A DNA stretch of 64,000 nt from positions 143,503-207,502 of the forward strand of contig JBBDWV010000052.1 of the NCBI GenBank assembly GCA_040902655.1, given 5' to 3'. The DNA comes from Mycobacteriales bacterium (lineage in GTDB: Bacteria; Actinomycetota; Actinomycetes; Mycobacteriales; SCTD01). Positions 55,118 to 64,000 of the stretch are shown piece by piece (position 1 is the first letter of the stretch; each line of letters opens with the position of its first letter). The position numbers and the translations under genes are program-made. The notes beneath the pieces are model-generated. The model was not told the DNA's origin, did no database searches, and saw only the letters and a program-made list of their open reading frames with translations.

Positions 55118-58100
55118 CTAGAGCTCCAGCGCCGCCGTGATCAGCGCCGCCTGCTCGGCCTCGTGCACCTTGCTGGAGCCGGCCGCCGGCGAGGAGCCGG
55201 CCTTGCGGGAGAGGCGGCGCAGCGAGCGGCCCGGCGGCAGGTGCTCGGGCAGCGAGAGCGCCATGTGCGACCAGGCGCCCTGGTTGGCCGGCTCCTCCTG
55301 GCACCACACGATGTCCGTGGCGTTGGGGTAGCCGGCCAGGGCGTCGGCGATCTCCTCGCCCGGCAGCGGGTAGAGCTGCTCGACGCGCACCAGCGCCACC
55401 CGGTCGTCCTGGCTCTTGCGACGGGCCGAGAGCAGGTCGTAGAAGACCTTGCCGGTCGTGAGGACCACGCGCTGGACACCCGTGGCGTCGATTCCGTCCG
55501 GGTCGACCAGCACCGGCGCAAAGCCGGCGTCGGTGAAGTCCTCCACCGCCGAGGCGGCGGCCCGCAGGCGCAGCATCGACTTGGGCGACAGGACCACCAG
55601 GGGCCGCTTGTGCGACTGCAGGGCCTGCCTGCGCAGCAGGTGGAAGTAGCTGGCCGGCGTCGTCGGCGCGACCACCACCATGTTGTCCTCGGCGCACAGT
55701 TGCAGGAAGCGCTCCAGCCGGGCCGAGGAGTGGTCGGGGCCCTGACCCTCGTAGCCGTGCGGCAGCAGCAGCGTCACACCGGAGAGCTGTCCCCACTTGG
55801 CCTCACCAGCGGCGATGAACTCGTCGACGATGGTCATCGCGCCGTTGACGAAGTCGCCGAACTGCGCCTCCCACAGCACCAAGGCGTCGGGCCGGGCGAC
55901 CGCGTAGCCGTACTCGAAGCCCATCGCGGCGTACTCGCTCAGCAGGGAGTCGTAGACGTAGAAGGCTGCCTGGTCCTCGGACAGGTGGGCCAGCGGGGTG
56001 TGCTCGTTGCCGTTCACGCGGTCGACGACGACGGAGTGCCGGTGGCCGAAGGTGCCGCGGCGGGCGTCCTGGCCGGCCAGCCGGACCGGATGGCCCTCCA
56101 GCAGCAGCGAGCCCAGGGCGAGTGTCTCGCCCATCGCCCAGTCGATGGTGCCGTCGTCGATCATCTTGGCGCGCTTCTGCAGCTGCGGCAGCAGCCGCGG
56201 GTGGACGGTGAAGCCCTCCGGCATCGTGACCTGCGAGTCGACGATCGCCTTGACCACCTCGCGGGTGATGGCGGTCTGCAGGTCGTCGACGCCGGGCTCC
56301 TTGCGCTCCGGGTACATCGAGGGCGCGTTCGCGGCCTCGCGGGTGCCCTGGAAGACCTTCTCCAGCTGCTCCTGATAGTTGCGCAGCGCCTCCTCGGCCT
56401 CGTCGACGCTGATGTCGCCCCGGCCGATGAGGTTCTCGGTGTAGATCTTCCGCACCGAGCGCTTGGCGTCGATCATGTCGTACATCTGCGGCTGGGTGAA
56501 GGACGGCTCGTCGACCTCGCTGTGACCACGGCGGCGGTAGCAGACCATGTCGATCACGACGTCCTTCTTGAACGCCTGCCGGTAGTCGAAGGCCAGCTTG
56601 GCGACGCGGACGCAGGCCTCGGGGTCGTCGCCGTTCACGTGGAAGATCGGCGCCTGCACCATGCGGGCGACGTCGGTGGCGTAGAGCGACGAGCGGGCGG
56701 AGTGCGGCCCGGTGGTGAAGCCGACCTGGTTGTTGACGACGACGTGCACGGTGCCGCCGGTGCGGTAGCCGCGCAGCTGCGCCATCTGCAGCGTCTCGGC
56801 CACGACGCCCTGGCCGGCGAAGGCCGCGTCGCCGTGCAGCAGGACCGGGAGGACGGTGAAGCCCTGCTCGCCCTTGTTGATCATGTCCTGCTTCGCGCGC
56901 ACGACGCCTTCGAGAACCGGGTTGACCGCCTCGAGGTGCGACGGGTTGGCCTGCAGGCTCACGGCGATCTCCCGCCCGGCCAGGCTGGTGAACGAGCCTT
57001 CGGCCCCGAGGTGGTACTTCACGTCACCTGAGCCGTGCGCGGTGCGGGGGTCGATGTTGCCCTCGAACTCGCGGAAGATCTGGGCGTAGCTCTTGCCGAC
57101 GATGTTGGCCAGCACGTTGAGGCGGCCGCGGTGCGGCATGGCGATGGCGACCTCGTCCAGCCGCTCGTCGGCGGCGCGCTGGAGTACCCCGTCGAGCAGC
57201 GGGATGAGGGTCTCGCCGCCCTCGAGCGAGAAGCGCTTCTGCCCGACGTACTTGGTCTGCAGGAAGGACTCGAAGGCCTCGCCGGCGTTGAGCCGCTCGA
57301 GCACGTGCAGCTGCTCGTCACGGTCCGGCTGCTGCGCCTTCTTCTCCACCCGGTCCTGCAGCCAGATGCGCTCGTCGGGGTCCTGGATGTGCATGTACTC
57401 GATGCCGACGGTCCGGCAGTAGGAGTCGCGCAGGACGCCGAGGACGTCGCGCAGCTTCATCACCTTCTTGCCGGCGAAGCCGCCCACCGGGAACTCGCGG
57501 TCGAGATCCCACAGCGACAGGCCGTGCGTGACCACGTCGAGGTCGGGGTGGCTGCGCACCTTGAACTCGAGTGGGTCGGTGTCGGCCATCAGGTGGCCGC
57601 GCACCCGGTAGGCGTGGATGAGCTCCATGACCCGGGTGGCCTTGTCGAGGTCACCCTCGTGGCTGGCCTGCTGGTCCGGGACCCAGCGCACCGGGACGTA
57701 CGGGATGCGCAGGCTGGCGAAGATGTCGTCGTAGAAGCCGTCCTCGCCCAGCAGCAGCTGGTGCATGCGGCGCAGGAACTCACCGGACTGGGCGCCTTGG
57801 ATGATGCGGTGGTCGTACGTGCTGGTGAGCGTGATGACCTTGCTGACCGCGAGCCGCGCGAGCGTCTCCTCCGACGCCCCCTGGAACTCTGCGGGGTACT
57901 CCATCGCGCCGACGCCGATGATCGCGCCGGCGCCCTGCATCAGCCGCGGCACGGAGTGGACCGTTCCGATACCGCCCGGGTTGGTCAGGCTGATGGTCGT
58001 GCCCTGGAAGTCCTCGGTGGTCAGCTTGCCGGCGCGGGCCCGCCGGACGATGTCCTCGTACGCCGCCCAGTACTGCGAGAAGTCCATCGCGTCGGCGCCC

Positions 58101-58792
58101 CGGATGGCGGCGACGACGAGGGAGCGGGAGCCGTTGGCGTTCTGCAGGTCGATCGCGAGACCGAGACCGACGTTGTCGGGCGTCACGACCACGGGCTTGC
58201 CGTCGACCTCGGCGTAGCTGTTGTTCATCACCGGCACGTCGGTCGCCGCACGCACCAGGGCATAGCCGATGAGGTGGGTGAAGGAGACCTTGCCGCCGCG
58301 TGAGCGCCGGAGGTGGCTGTTGATGACGATGCGGTTGTCCGCCAGCAGCTTGGCGGGGACGCTGCGCACGCTGGTGGCGGTCGGGACGGTGAGCGAGGAC
58401 TCCATGTTGCTGACCACCCGCGCAGCGGCCCCCTTGAGCGGGGTCGTCTGCATGCCGGCGGTCGCAGCCGGCTTCTTCTCCGCCGCGGCCGCGGGGGCCG
58501 CCGGTGCCGGGGCGGGAGCGGCCGGGGCGGGAGCGGCCGGGGCTGGCCCCGGGGCAGCGGGGGCCTGGGTGTCGGGCGCCTGGGCGGTCGGGGCCGGCGG
58601 CGGCGTGCCCTTGATGCCGCCGGCCGGGCCGCCGTTGGGTGCGGTGCCCTCGACCGCCGGCTTGTAGTCCGACAGGAACTCGCGCCAGGCGTCGGAGACG
58701 CTGTCGGGGTCCTTCAGATACTGCTGGTGGATCTCATAGACCAGCCACTCGTTGGCACCGAAGTCGGTCTGCTGGCCCGGCTGCGTCGACAC
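55118..58792 (-). CDS. kgd: Multifunctional 2-oxoglutarate metabolism enzyme Kgd
   Basis: A 1224-residue protein of the mycobacterial Kgd/SucA type (about 1230). Layout: short N-terminal helix region ([19 protein letters not shown]), an Ala/Pro-rich linker (about 50-110), a succinyltransferase-like E2 domain without lipoyl domain ([25 protein letters not shown]), then the thiamine-diphosphate E1 domain ([42 protein letters not shown]). It catalyses oxidative or non-oxidative 2-oxoglutarate decarboxylation in the TCA cycle, controlled in relatives by the GarA protein. GTG start at 58792 with AGAGGCG 8 nt upstream. Confidence 0.95.
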   Translation of the reverse strand: MSTQPGQQTDFGANEWLVYEIHQQYLKDPDSVSDAWREFLSDYKPAVEGTAPNGGPAGGIKGTPPPAPTAQAPDTQAPAAPGPAPAAPAPAAPAPAPAAPAAAAEKKPAATAGMQTTPLKGAAARVVSNMESSLTVPTATSVRSVPAKLLADNRIVINSHLRRSRGGKVSFTHLIGYALVRAATDVPVMNNSYAEVDGKPVVVTPDNVGLGLAIDLQNANGSRSLVVAAIRGADAMDFSQYWAAYEDIVRRARAGKLTTEDFQGTTISLTNPGGIGTVHSVPRLMQGAGAIIGVGAMEYPAEFQGASEETLARLAVSKVITLTSTYDHRIIQGAQSGEFLRRMHQLLLGEDGFYDDIFASLRIPYVPVRWVPDQQASHEGDLDKATRVMELIHAYRVRGHLMADTDPLEFKVRSHPDLDVVTHGLSLWDLDREFPVGGFAGKKVMKLRDVLGVLRDSYCRTVGIEYMHIQDPDERIWLQDRVEKKAQQPDRDEQLHVLERLNAGEAFESFLQTKYVGQKRFSLEGGETLIPLLDGVLQRAADERLDEVAIAMPHRGRLNVLANIVGKSYAQIFREFEGNIDPRTAHGSGDVKYHLGAEGSFTSLAGREIAVSLQANPSHLEAVNPVLEGVVRAKQDMINKGEQGFTVLPVLLHGDAAFAGQGVVAETLQMAQLRGYRTGGTVHVVVNNQVGFTTGPHSARSSLYATDVARMVQAPIFHVNGDDPEACVRVAKLAFDYRQAFKKDVVIDMVCYRRRGHSEVDEPSFTQPQMYDMIDAKRSVRKIYTENLIGRGDISVDEAEEALRNYQEQLEKVFQGTREAANAPSMYPERKEPGVDDLQTAITREVVKAIVDSQVTMPEGFTVHPRLLPQLQKRAKMIDDGTIDWAMGETLALGSLLLEGHPVRLAGQDARRGTFGHRHSVVVDRVNGNEHTPLAHLSEDQAAFYVYDSLLSEYAAMGFEYGYAVARPDALVLWEAQFGDFVNGAMTIVDEFIAAGEAKWGQLSGVTLLLPHGYEGQGPDHSSARLERFLQLCAEDNMVVVAPTTPASYFHLLRRQALQSHKRPLVVLSPKSMLRLRAAASAVEDFTDAGFAPVLVDPDGIDATGVQRVVLTTGKVFYDLLSARRKSQDDRVALVRVEQLYPLPGEEIADALAGYPNATDIVWCQEEPANQGAWSHMALSLPEHLPPGRSLRRLSRKAGSSPAAGSSKVHEAEQAALITAALEL

Positions 58793-58931
58793 GCGTGGAA
58801 TCGCCTCTTCCCGGAAGTGTTCTGCCTTGGCTGCCCGGTGCTTCAGACTACGCTGCCGCGGGAGCGCCGTCGGCAGCGGTTGTCGACGCGTGGTGTCCCG
58901 CCCCGGTGGTCCGGTGCCGCAGACTGGGTCG

Positions 58932-60497
58932 GTGACAGGCCCGTACGCCGCTGCCCTGGTAGCCCTCGCGCTGCTGGCCGTCGGCTGCGGCACCGGCGAT
59001 GACCCGACGGTCCGGGCACGCTCGGCGGTTTCTTCCCCGAGTTCCGCCGCGTCGCCTGCGCCCACCGCGTCGCTCGTGGCCACCGGGACCTCCCCCACCG
59101 CGTCGCCGACGACGGTCACTGCCGCGCCTGCACCCCTGTCGTGGCAGGCCTGCGAGGGCGACTTCCAGTGCGCCAGCTTGCGGGTGCCGCTCGTCAGCGG
59201 CGAGCCGGCCGCGGGAAGCGTCGACCTCGCTCTCACCCGGCTGCGGACCGCCCAGCGCGGACAGCGGATCGGCTCGCTCGTCGTCAACCCTGGCGGCCCC
59301 GGTGCCTCTGCCGTCGACTACCTGCAGGTGGGTTGGCGACAGATTCCGGAGCCGGTACGCGCCCGCTTCGACCTGGTCGCCTTCGACCCGCGCGGGGTCG
59401 GCCGCACCGCGCCCGTCCGGTGCGGCACCACCGCCGAGCTGGACGCCTACTTCGCCGTGGATCCCAGCCCGGACGACGACGCGGAGGTGCGCGAGCTCGA
59501 GGTCACCAACGAGAGATTCGCCGCCGGGTGCGCTCGGCGCTCCGGACGTCTGCTGCCGCACGTCTCGACCGCCGAGGCGGCGGCGGACCTCGACCGCGTA
59601 CGCGCCGCCCTCGGCGACCGGACGCTCACCTACCTCGGCTACTCCTACGGCACCTCGCTCGGCGCGGCGTACCTGGATGCCTATCCGACGCGGGTCCGCG
59701 CGATGGTGTTGGACGGCGGCATCGATCCACAGCTGACCTGGGATGGCCTGCTCGAGGGGCAGTCGAAGGGCTTCGACCGCGCGCTGGAGGCCTTTCTGGC
59801 CGACTGCCAGCGGCGCGGCTGCAGCTACCGGGGCGCGGTCGACGGCGACCTGCTCGAGGCCTACGACCGGCTCGCCGCGAAGGTCGAGCAGGCGTCCCTG
59901 CCGACGCGGCAGGCGCGCCGGCTCGGCCCGGGCGAGTTCTCGCTCGGCGTGCTGGGCGGGTTGTACAGCAGGGCCAGCGGCTGGCCGGCCGTCGCCGACG
60001 CCCTGGTCGCTGCCGAACGCGGTGACGGCGCGCCGATGCTCGCGCTGTCCGACGCCTACCTCGACCGCACGTCCGCCGGTTACGCCAACATCAGCGAGGC
60101 ACTCTCGGCCGTGGTCTGCCTGGACCGGCAGTGGCCTCGCGAGACCGCGCCCTACCTCGCGCTGGCCGAGCGGGTCCGCAAGGACGCGCCGAGGTTCGGC
60201 CCCACGGTGGCGCTCTCGGGTCTGGTCTGCTCGAGGTGGCCGGTGCCTTCGGTGGGGGAGCCCAAGCGGGTCACGGCGCCGGGGTCACCGCCGGTCGTCG
60301 TGGTGGGGACCACGGGCGACCCGGCCACGCCGTACGCCTGGTCGGTTGCCCTGGCCGAGCAGCTGTCCAAGGGCGTGCTGGTGAGCTACCGGGGCGAGGG
60401 CCACACCGTCTACCGCTCCGGATCGTCGGCCTGCGTGCGCAGCACCGTCGACCGCTACCTGATCACTGCGGCTGCGCCCGCGCCGACGACCTGCTGA
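58932..60497 (+). CDS. Secreted TAP-like alpha/beta-hydrolase lipoprotein
   Basis: A 521-residue exported peptidase-like hydrolase. The signal peptide ends in lipobox LLAVGC (Cys19), followed by a Ser/Thr/Pro-rich spacer. Catalytic fold: oxyanion [15 protein letters not shown], nucleophile Ser238 (GYSYGTSLG), Asp in [12 protein letters not shown], His in GEGHTVY. It matches the tripeptidyl aminopeptidase (SlpD/SlpE) group of actinobacteria, which cleaves peptides or esters outside the cell. Divergent from kgd across 139 bp. GTG at 58932. Confidence 0.9.
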   Translation: MTGPYAAALVALALLAVGCGTGDDPTVRARSAVSSPSSAASPAPTASLVATGTSPTASPTTVTAAPAPLSWQACEGDFQCASLRVPLVSGEPAAGSVDLALTRLRTAQRGQRIGSLVVNPGGPGASAVDYLQVGWRQIPEPVRARFDLVAFDPRGVGRTAPVRCGTTAELDAYFAVDPSPDDDAEVRELEVTNERFAAGCARRSGRLLPHVSTAEAAADLDRVRAALGDRTLTYLGYSYGTSLGAAYLDAYPTRVRAMVLDGGIDPQLTWDGLLEGQSKGFDRALEAFLADCQRRGCSYRGAVDGDLLEAYDRLAAKVEQASLPTRQARRLGPGEFSLGVLGGLYSRASGWPAVADALVAAERGDGAPMLALSDAYLDRTSAGYANISEALSAVVCLDRQWPRETAPYLALAERVRKDAPRFGPTVALSGLVCSRWPVPSVGEPKRVTAPGSPPVVVVGTTGDPATPYAWSVALAEQLSKGVLVSYRGEGHTVYRSGSSACVRSTVDRYLITAAAPAPTTC

Positions 60498-60570
60498 CCA
60501 TGCGCTGGCGGGCGCTGTGGAACGCGCGCGGGTGGGCCGCCGTGGGACGTGCGCGGGCGGTCGGCTCCGT

Positions 60571-60807
60571 TCAGCCGGCCAGCTCACTGGGCGGCTGCTC
60601 GATCAGCAGCGCGTCGAGGGCCAGCTGACGGCGAACCTCTGCCGGTGGGTCCCAGCCGGTGGCCACCAGGTGCTCGTAGAGCAGCACCCGAGCCTCCAGG
60701 ACCGCCTCGGCGGCAGGCAGGCTGCTGGTCCGCTTCTGCGAACGGTGCGCGGCCACGACCACGCGGTAGCGGTCGTACAGCCGCTGCAGCGCCGGGTCTG
60801 CGTCCAT
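60571..60807 (-). CDS. Hypothetical protein
   Basis: A 78-residue protein, mostly helical: ALQRLYDRYRVVVAAHRSQ, then SLPAAEAVLEARVLLYEHLV and WDPPAEVRRQLALD. No domain recognised. ATG at 60807 in good codon context. It stands alone downstream of the tRNA-Arg gene on the same strand. Confidence 0.6.
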   Translation of the reverse strand: MDADPALQRLYDRYRVVVAAHRSQKRTSSLPAAEAVLEARVLLYEHLVATGWDPPAEVRRQLALDALLIEQPPSELAG

Positions 60808-60905
60808 GCTGCGCGTATCGGCAGGAACCTGCGCCGGCTTGAGCCCCGGATGGGGCTTGTCTGCAGCACTCGCTCACGGGGTGCACAGGTTGCCTCACCT
60901 GCTGG

Positions 60906-60969
60906 TGATCAACGCGGGACACCCGCACATTCGCAGGCCGGCACAGCGTACGAAAGCCGGCGTTGATCA
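60906..60969. repeat. Dispersed palindromic element, family B copy 2
   Basis: Left arm TGATCAACGC (60906-60915) and right arm GCGTTGATCA (60960-60969) pair perfectly. Length, arm sequence and internal GGAC...GCA...GGCC segments resemble the element at 40924-40991. It lies between tRNA-Arg and the hypothetical gene. Confidence 0.65.
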
Positions 60970-61007
60970 GGCGGCAGCTCCGGCATGGATGAGATCGTCT
61001 GCGTGCG

Positions 61008-61079
61008 TGCCCCCGGCAGGATTCGAACCTGCGCCTACGCCTCCGGAGGGCGCCGCTCTATCCCCTGAGCTACGGGGGC
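61008..61079 (-). tRNA. tRNA-Arg (anticodon CCG)
   Basis: On the minus strand a 72-nt cloverleaf: acceptor GCCCCCG pairs with CGGGGGC, D-loop AGCTCAGGGGATAGAGC, anticodon stem GCGCC/GGCGT with loop CTCCGGA (anticodon CCG, reading CGG), and T-arm CAGGTTCGAATCCTG. A73 is the discriminator; CCA is not encoded. It reads one of the most used Arg codons in this GC-rich genome. Confidence 0.95.
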
Positions 61080-61151
61080 TCCGGGCGTCCAGGACGCTAC
61101 CAGTCAGCCGCGTTCCGGCAGGTCGCCCCGAGCGTGTGTAGCGTCCTCATC

Positions 61152-61538
61152 ATGTCGAGCAGCCTGGGCCGTGTCCTCGTGGTCGACGACGACGACGTGA
61201 TCCGGCAGCTCATCACCGTGAACCTCGAGCTCGAGGGCTTCGAGGTCGCCACGGCGGTCGACGGGCAGGACTGCCTGGACAAGGTCAAGGACGTTGCGCC
61301 GGACGTCGTGACCCTCGACATCATGATGCCCAGGCTGGACGGCTGGGAGGCGGCGAGCCGGCTGCGGGCCGACCCGGAGACCGCAGGCATCAGGGTGGTC
61401 CTGCTGTCGGCCCGTGCCCAGGAGGCCGACCTCGAACGCGGCAGCCGGATCGGCGTCGACGCCTACCTCACCAAGCCGTTCGACCCCGACGAACTGATCG
61501 GGGTTGTCCGCCGGCTCGCGGGCCTGCCGCCGGCCTGA
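61152..61538 (+). CDS. Single-domain response regulator
   Basis: A 128-residue receiver domain with acidic pocket VVDDDDVI, phospho-acceptor Asp56 (TLDIMMP), switch Ser in LLSARA and Lys in LTKPFDP. No output domain follows, so it acts by protein contacts like CheY or as a phosphorelay step. ATG 61152 was chosen over an ATG at 61134. No kinase is adjacent; the ATP-grasp gene follows by 54 bp. Confidence 0.9.
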   Translation: MSSSLGRVLVVDDDDVIRQLITVNLELEGFEVATAVDGQDCLDKVKDVAPDVVTLDIMMPRLDGWEAASRLRADPETAGIRVVLLSARAQEADLERGSRIGVDAYLTKPFDPDELIGVVRRLAGLPPA

Positions 61539-61592
61539 GCCGGTTCCTGCGCAGCAGGTGTCCGGCGTTGTCCGTCGGGCAGGGCCTTCGGC

Positions 61593-62900
61593 ATGAGCAA
61601 CAACGTCTTCGTCCTGGGCCTCACCGACCTCCAGCGGGGCGAGCTCGCGACGATCCGCGACGCAGACCGGTGCACGTTCCACGACCTGCTGGGCTACGGT
61701 CGGTTGGTCGCGCAGACCCGCTTCGACTTCGAGGAGCTGCTCGAGCAGGCGCGGCGCGAACTCGCCGCACATCCCGGCAGCGTGGAGGCTCTGGTGGCCC
61801 ACTGGGACTTCCCGGTGAGCGTGCTGGCGCCGATCCTGGCGGCCGAGCGCGGCCTGCCCTCCCCGTCGCCGGAGAGCGTGCTGAAGACCGAGCACAAGTA
61901 CTGGAGCCGCCTGGAGCAGGTCGCCTGCGTTCCGGAGGTGGTGCCGCGCTTCACCTCGTTCGACCCGTTCGACGACCACGCGCTCGAGGGCATCGAGCTG
62001 GACTTCCCGTTCTGGGTCAAGCCGGTCAAGTCGCATTCCTCGGAGCTGGGTTTCAAGGTGGCCGGCGCCGAGGGCTTCGTCCGAGCCGTCGAGGAGATCC
62101 GGGCGGGCATCCGGGAGATCGGTGACCCCTTCGACCAGGCGCTGTCCCATCTCGACCTCCCGCCCGAGCTCCGAGAGGCGACCGGCCGCACGTGTCTGGC
62201 CGAGGAGCTGATCGACGGCATCCAGGCGGCCCCCGAGGGGTCGATGTTCCAGGGGGAGTTCGCCGTGCACGGCGTGGTGGACATGTACACCGATCCGGAG
62301 ACCCACGCCATCTCCCGCCTGGACTACCCGGCCGGCACCGTTCCCGAGCGGGTGCAGCGGCAGATGGCCGACGTCTGCGAGCGCTATCTGCGGCAGGTCG
62401 GCTACGACAACGGCTGCTTCAACGCCGAGTTCATGTGGGACGAGGCCCGTGACAAGTTGTGGCTGATCGAGGTGAACACCCGGATCTCGCAGTCGCACAG
62501 CGACCTGTTCGCCAAGGTGGACGGGGCCTCCAACCACGAGGTCGCGGTGGACGTGGCGCTCGGGCAGCGGCCCCGGATGCCGCACCGGCAGGGGGGACAC
62601 GCGGTGGCGGCGAAGTGCAACATCGTCCGCACCGAGGACGCCGTCGTCGCGGGGGTGCCCGCCCCCGAGGACGTCGCGCGGCTTCAGGAGAAGTTCCCGG
62701 AGACCCTGGTCAAGATCGATGTGCAGCCGGGTGACCGGCTCTCCGGCCTCGCCCACCAGGACAGCTACCAGTACATCCTCGGGGTCCTGTATCTCGGCGC
62801 CGACGACCGTGAGCAGCTGGTGGCCCACTACCACGCGTGTCTGGACCTGCTGCCCTTCGAGTACGACGCGGTGACCGGGTCGGGGCGGGCAGCTCCCTGA
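61593..62900 (+). CDS. ATP-grasp domain protein
   Basis: A 435-residue ATP-grasp ligase. The ATP-binding region is DFPFWVKPVKSHSSELGFKV and the metal-binding end LWLIEVNTRISQSHSD. Such enzymes join a carboxylate to an amine or thiol through an acyl phosphate; many relatives are amino acid ligases. The DxxGYDNGCFNAEFMWDE segment precedes the metal site. It stands 28 nt before a CocE-type hydrolase, suggesting a common pathway with an amide or ester bond made and cut. Substrates unknown. Confidence 0.85.
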   Translation: MSNNVFVLGLTDLQRGELATIRDADRCTFHDLLGYGRLVAQTRFDFEELLEQARRELAAHPGSVEALVAHWDFPVSVLAPILAAERGLPSPSPESVLKTEHKYWSRLEQVACVPEVVPRFTSFDPFDDHALEGIELDFPFWVKPVKSHSSELGFKVAGAEGFVRAVEEIRAGIREIGDPFDQALSHLDLPPELREATGRTCLAEELIDGIQAAPEGSMFQGEFAVHGVVDMYTDPETHAISRLDYPAGTVPERVQRQMADVCERYLRQVGYDNGCFNAEFMWDEARDKLWLIEVNTRISQSHSDLFAKVDGASNHEVAVDVALGQRPRMPHRQGGHAVAAKCNIVRTEDAVVAGVPAPEDVARLQEKFPETLVKIDVQPGDRLSGLAHQDSYQYILGVLYLGADDREQLVAHYHACLDLLPFEYDAVTGSGRAAP

Positions 62901-62928
62901 CCTCGGGAGCCGCACAGGAGGCCACCGC

Positions 62929-64000
62929 ATGAGGACCGTCACGGACTTCCCGCACCAGGTCCGCGTCCTGGAGAACGTCTTCGTCCCGATGCGGGACGGA
63001 GCCCGGCTCGCGGCTCGGATCTGGCTGCCCGAGGACGCCGAGCAGCGACCGGTTCCGGCAGTGCTCGAGTACCTCCCGTACCGCAAGCGGGACATGACGC
63101 GGGGCCGGGACGCGCTCAACCACCCGTACCTCGCCGGCCACGGCTACGTCAGCGTGCGCGTCGACATGCGGGGCAGCGGTGACTCCGACGGGGTGCTGGT
63201 CGACGAGTACCGCCCCTCGGAACACGAGGACGCGGAGGACGTCATCGGCTGGCTCGCCGAGCAGGTGTGGTGCGACGGGAACGTCGGGATGTTCGGCATC
63301 TCCTGGGGCGGCTTCAACAGCCTGCAGGTGGCGGCCCGCCGCCCGCCTGCGCTGAAGGCCGTCGTGAGCGCCTCGGCAACCGACGACCTCTACGTCGACA
63401 ACATGCACTACATGGGCGGCTGCCTGCTGTCGGACAACCTGTCCGAGGCGACGGTGATGTTCGCGTTCAACAGCCTGCCGCCGGACCCCGAGATCGTCGG
63501 GGAGCGGTGGCGCGACCTGTGGTTCGAACGGCTGCGCGGCAGCGGCCTGTGGATCGAGACGTGGCTGAGGCACCAGCGGCGCGACGACTACTGGAAGCCC
63601 GCGTCGGTGTGCGAGGAATACAGCAGGGTGCAGTGCCCGGTGCTGGCGGTCGGCGGCTGGGCGGACGGCTACACCAACGCCATCTTCCGGCTGCTCGAGC
63701 ACCTGGACGTCCCCCGCAAGGGGCTGATCGGCCCGTGGGGGCACAAGTACCCGCACCTGGGTGTGCCCGGACCGGCCGTGGGCTTCCTCCAGGAGATGGT
63801 GCGATGGTGGGACCACTGGCTCAAGGGCCGGGACACCGGGATCATGCAGGAGCCGATGCTGCGGGCCTGGATGCAGGAGAGCATGCCGCCCGAGGCGTCG
63901 TACGCCGACCGGCCGGGGCGCTGGGTCGGCGAGCCGGGCTGGCCGGCACCCGACATCCAGGCGCGCCGCTACACCCTCACCCGCAACGCACTGGTGCTGC
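62929..64000 (+). CDS. CocE/NonD-family hydrolase, 3'-truncated
   Basis: At least 357 residues, cut by the window end. An X-Pro dipeptidyl-peptidase-like fold: FVPMRDGARLAARIWLP start, nucleophile Ser125 (GISWGGFNSLQ), the Asp region VGGWADGYTN and His in GPWGHKYPH. The family hydrolyses acyl esters or amides (cocaine esterase, glutaryl acylase-like, dipeptidyl peptidase). ATG 62929 lies 7 nt after AGGAGG. The C-terminal jelly-roll domain is missing from the window. Confidence 0.88.
   Translation, partial: MRTVTDFPHQVRVLENVFVPMRDGARLAARIWLPEDAEQRPVPAVLEYLPYRKRDMTRGRDALNHPYLAGHGYVSVRVDMRGSGDSDGVLVDEYRPSEHEDAEDVIGWLAEQVWCDGNVGMFGISWGGFNSLQVAARRPPALKAVVSASATDDLYVDNMHYMGGCLLSDNLSEATVMFAFNSLPPDPEIVGERWRDLWFERLRGSGLWIETWLRHQRRDDYWKPASVCEEYSRVQCPVLAVGGWADGYTNAIFRLLEHLDVPRKGLIGPWGHKYPHLGVPGPAVGFLQEMVRWWDHWLKGRDTGIMQEPMLRAWMQESMPPEASYADRPGRWVGEPGWPAPDIQARRYTLTRNALVL

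Noticed and set aside
58793-59287. Extended N-terminus of Kgd
   Set aside because: The extra sequence overlaps the divergent peptidase gene and is low in complexity; GTG 58792 gives the known Kgd start and length.

Overview
This window comes from a GC-rich chromosome of a free-living actinobacterium. The evidence is a set of actinobacterial marker genes: a WhiB1-type regulator, a SigR/RsrA pair, a PdtaS-type sensor kinase, a Kgd-type 2-oxoglutarate enzyme, the 24-residue ribosomal protein bL37, a DUF6104 protein beside kgd, a nickel superoxide dismutase with its SodX protease, and a BsaP-like domain near bioB. GTG starts are common and operons are tight (ATGA/GTGA overlaps). A PilT-type ATPase suggests type IV pili. 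The family cannot be fixed from the sequence alone; a soil-type lineage such as Geodermatophilales or Frankiales would fit. There is no rRNA, prophage, transposase or CRISPR array. One tRNA gene (Arg, CCG) is present.

1-12,250 (+): the end of an FGGY sugar kinase and a 2-hydroxyacid dehydrogenase, then a four-gene acyl-CoA module. The module holds a KAS-III-type ketosynthase with an unknown 270-residue N-terminal domain, a eukaryote-like single-chain acyl-CoA carboxylase of 1851 residues, a FabG/PhaB-like reductase and a PrpE-like acyl-CoA synthetase. It could activate a short acid, make malonyl- (or methylmalonyl-) CoA, condense it and reduce the product to a 3-hydroxyacyl thioester.

14,416-24,896 (-): a run of nine close co-directional genes: acyl-CoA synthetase, InhA-like protein without its catalytic Tyr/Lys, aldehyde dehydrogenase, phosphoesterase-radical SAM fusion, ArsM-like methyltransferase, ArsR-type repressor, PstS lipoprotein, fused PstC-PstA permease and PstB-like ATPase. 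The last six look like an arsenic-responsive unit combining oxyanion uptake with methylation and radical chemistry. This is the best candidate for an undescribed system here.

25,000-47,000: mostly core functions. These are a potassium channel, a diiron protein, aroA-rsgA, a decayed SRAP gene, a DtxR-type regulator, sigR-rsrA, galE, bL37, Hsp20, enoyl-CoA hydratase, aminopeptidase P, PilT, a GNAT-BsaP fusion, tag, bioB, pdtaS, whiB1 and a lipid kinase. 46,700-64,000: a SigB/SigF-type sigma factor with its anti-sigma kinase, sodN/sodX, rfbC, malic enzyme, a rhomboid protease, an OsmC-family gene with an in-frame TGA exactly at the catalytic cysteine, kgd, a secreted peptidase, tRNA-Arg, a receiver protein, an ATP-grasp enzyme and a CocE-type hydrolase that runs off the end.

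Convergent gene pairs show a pattern. Several share overlapping stops through one CTAG, and several others are separated by long palindromes belonging to at least three dispersed families. Gene starts are my own choices from start codons, ribosome-binding sites and family length, and are noted where uncertain.
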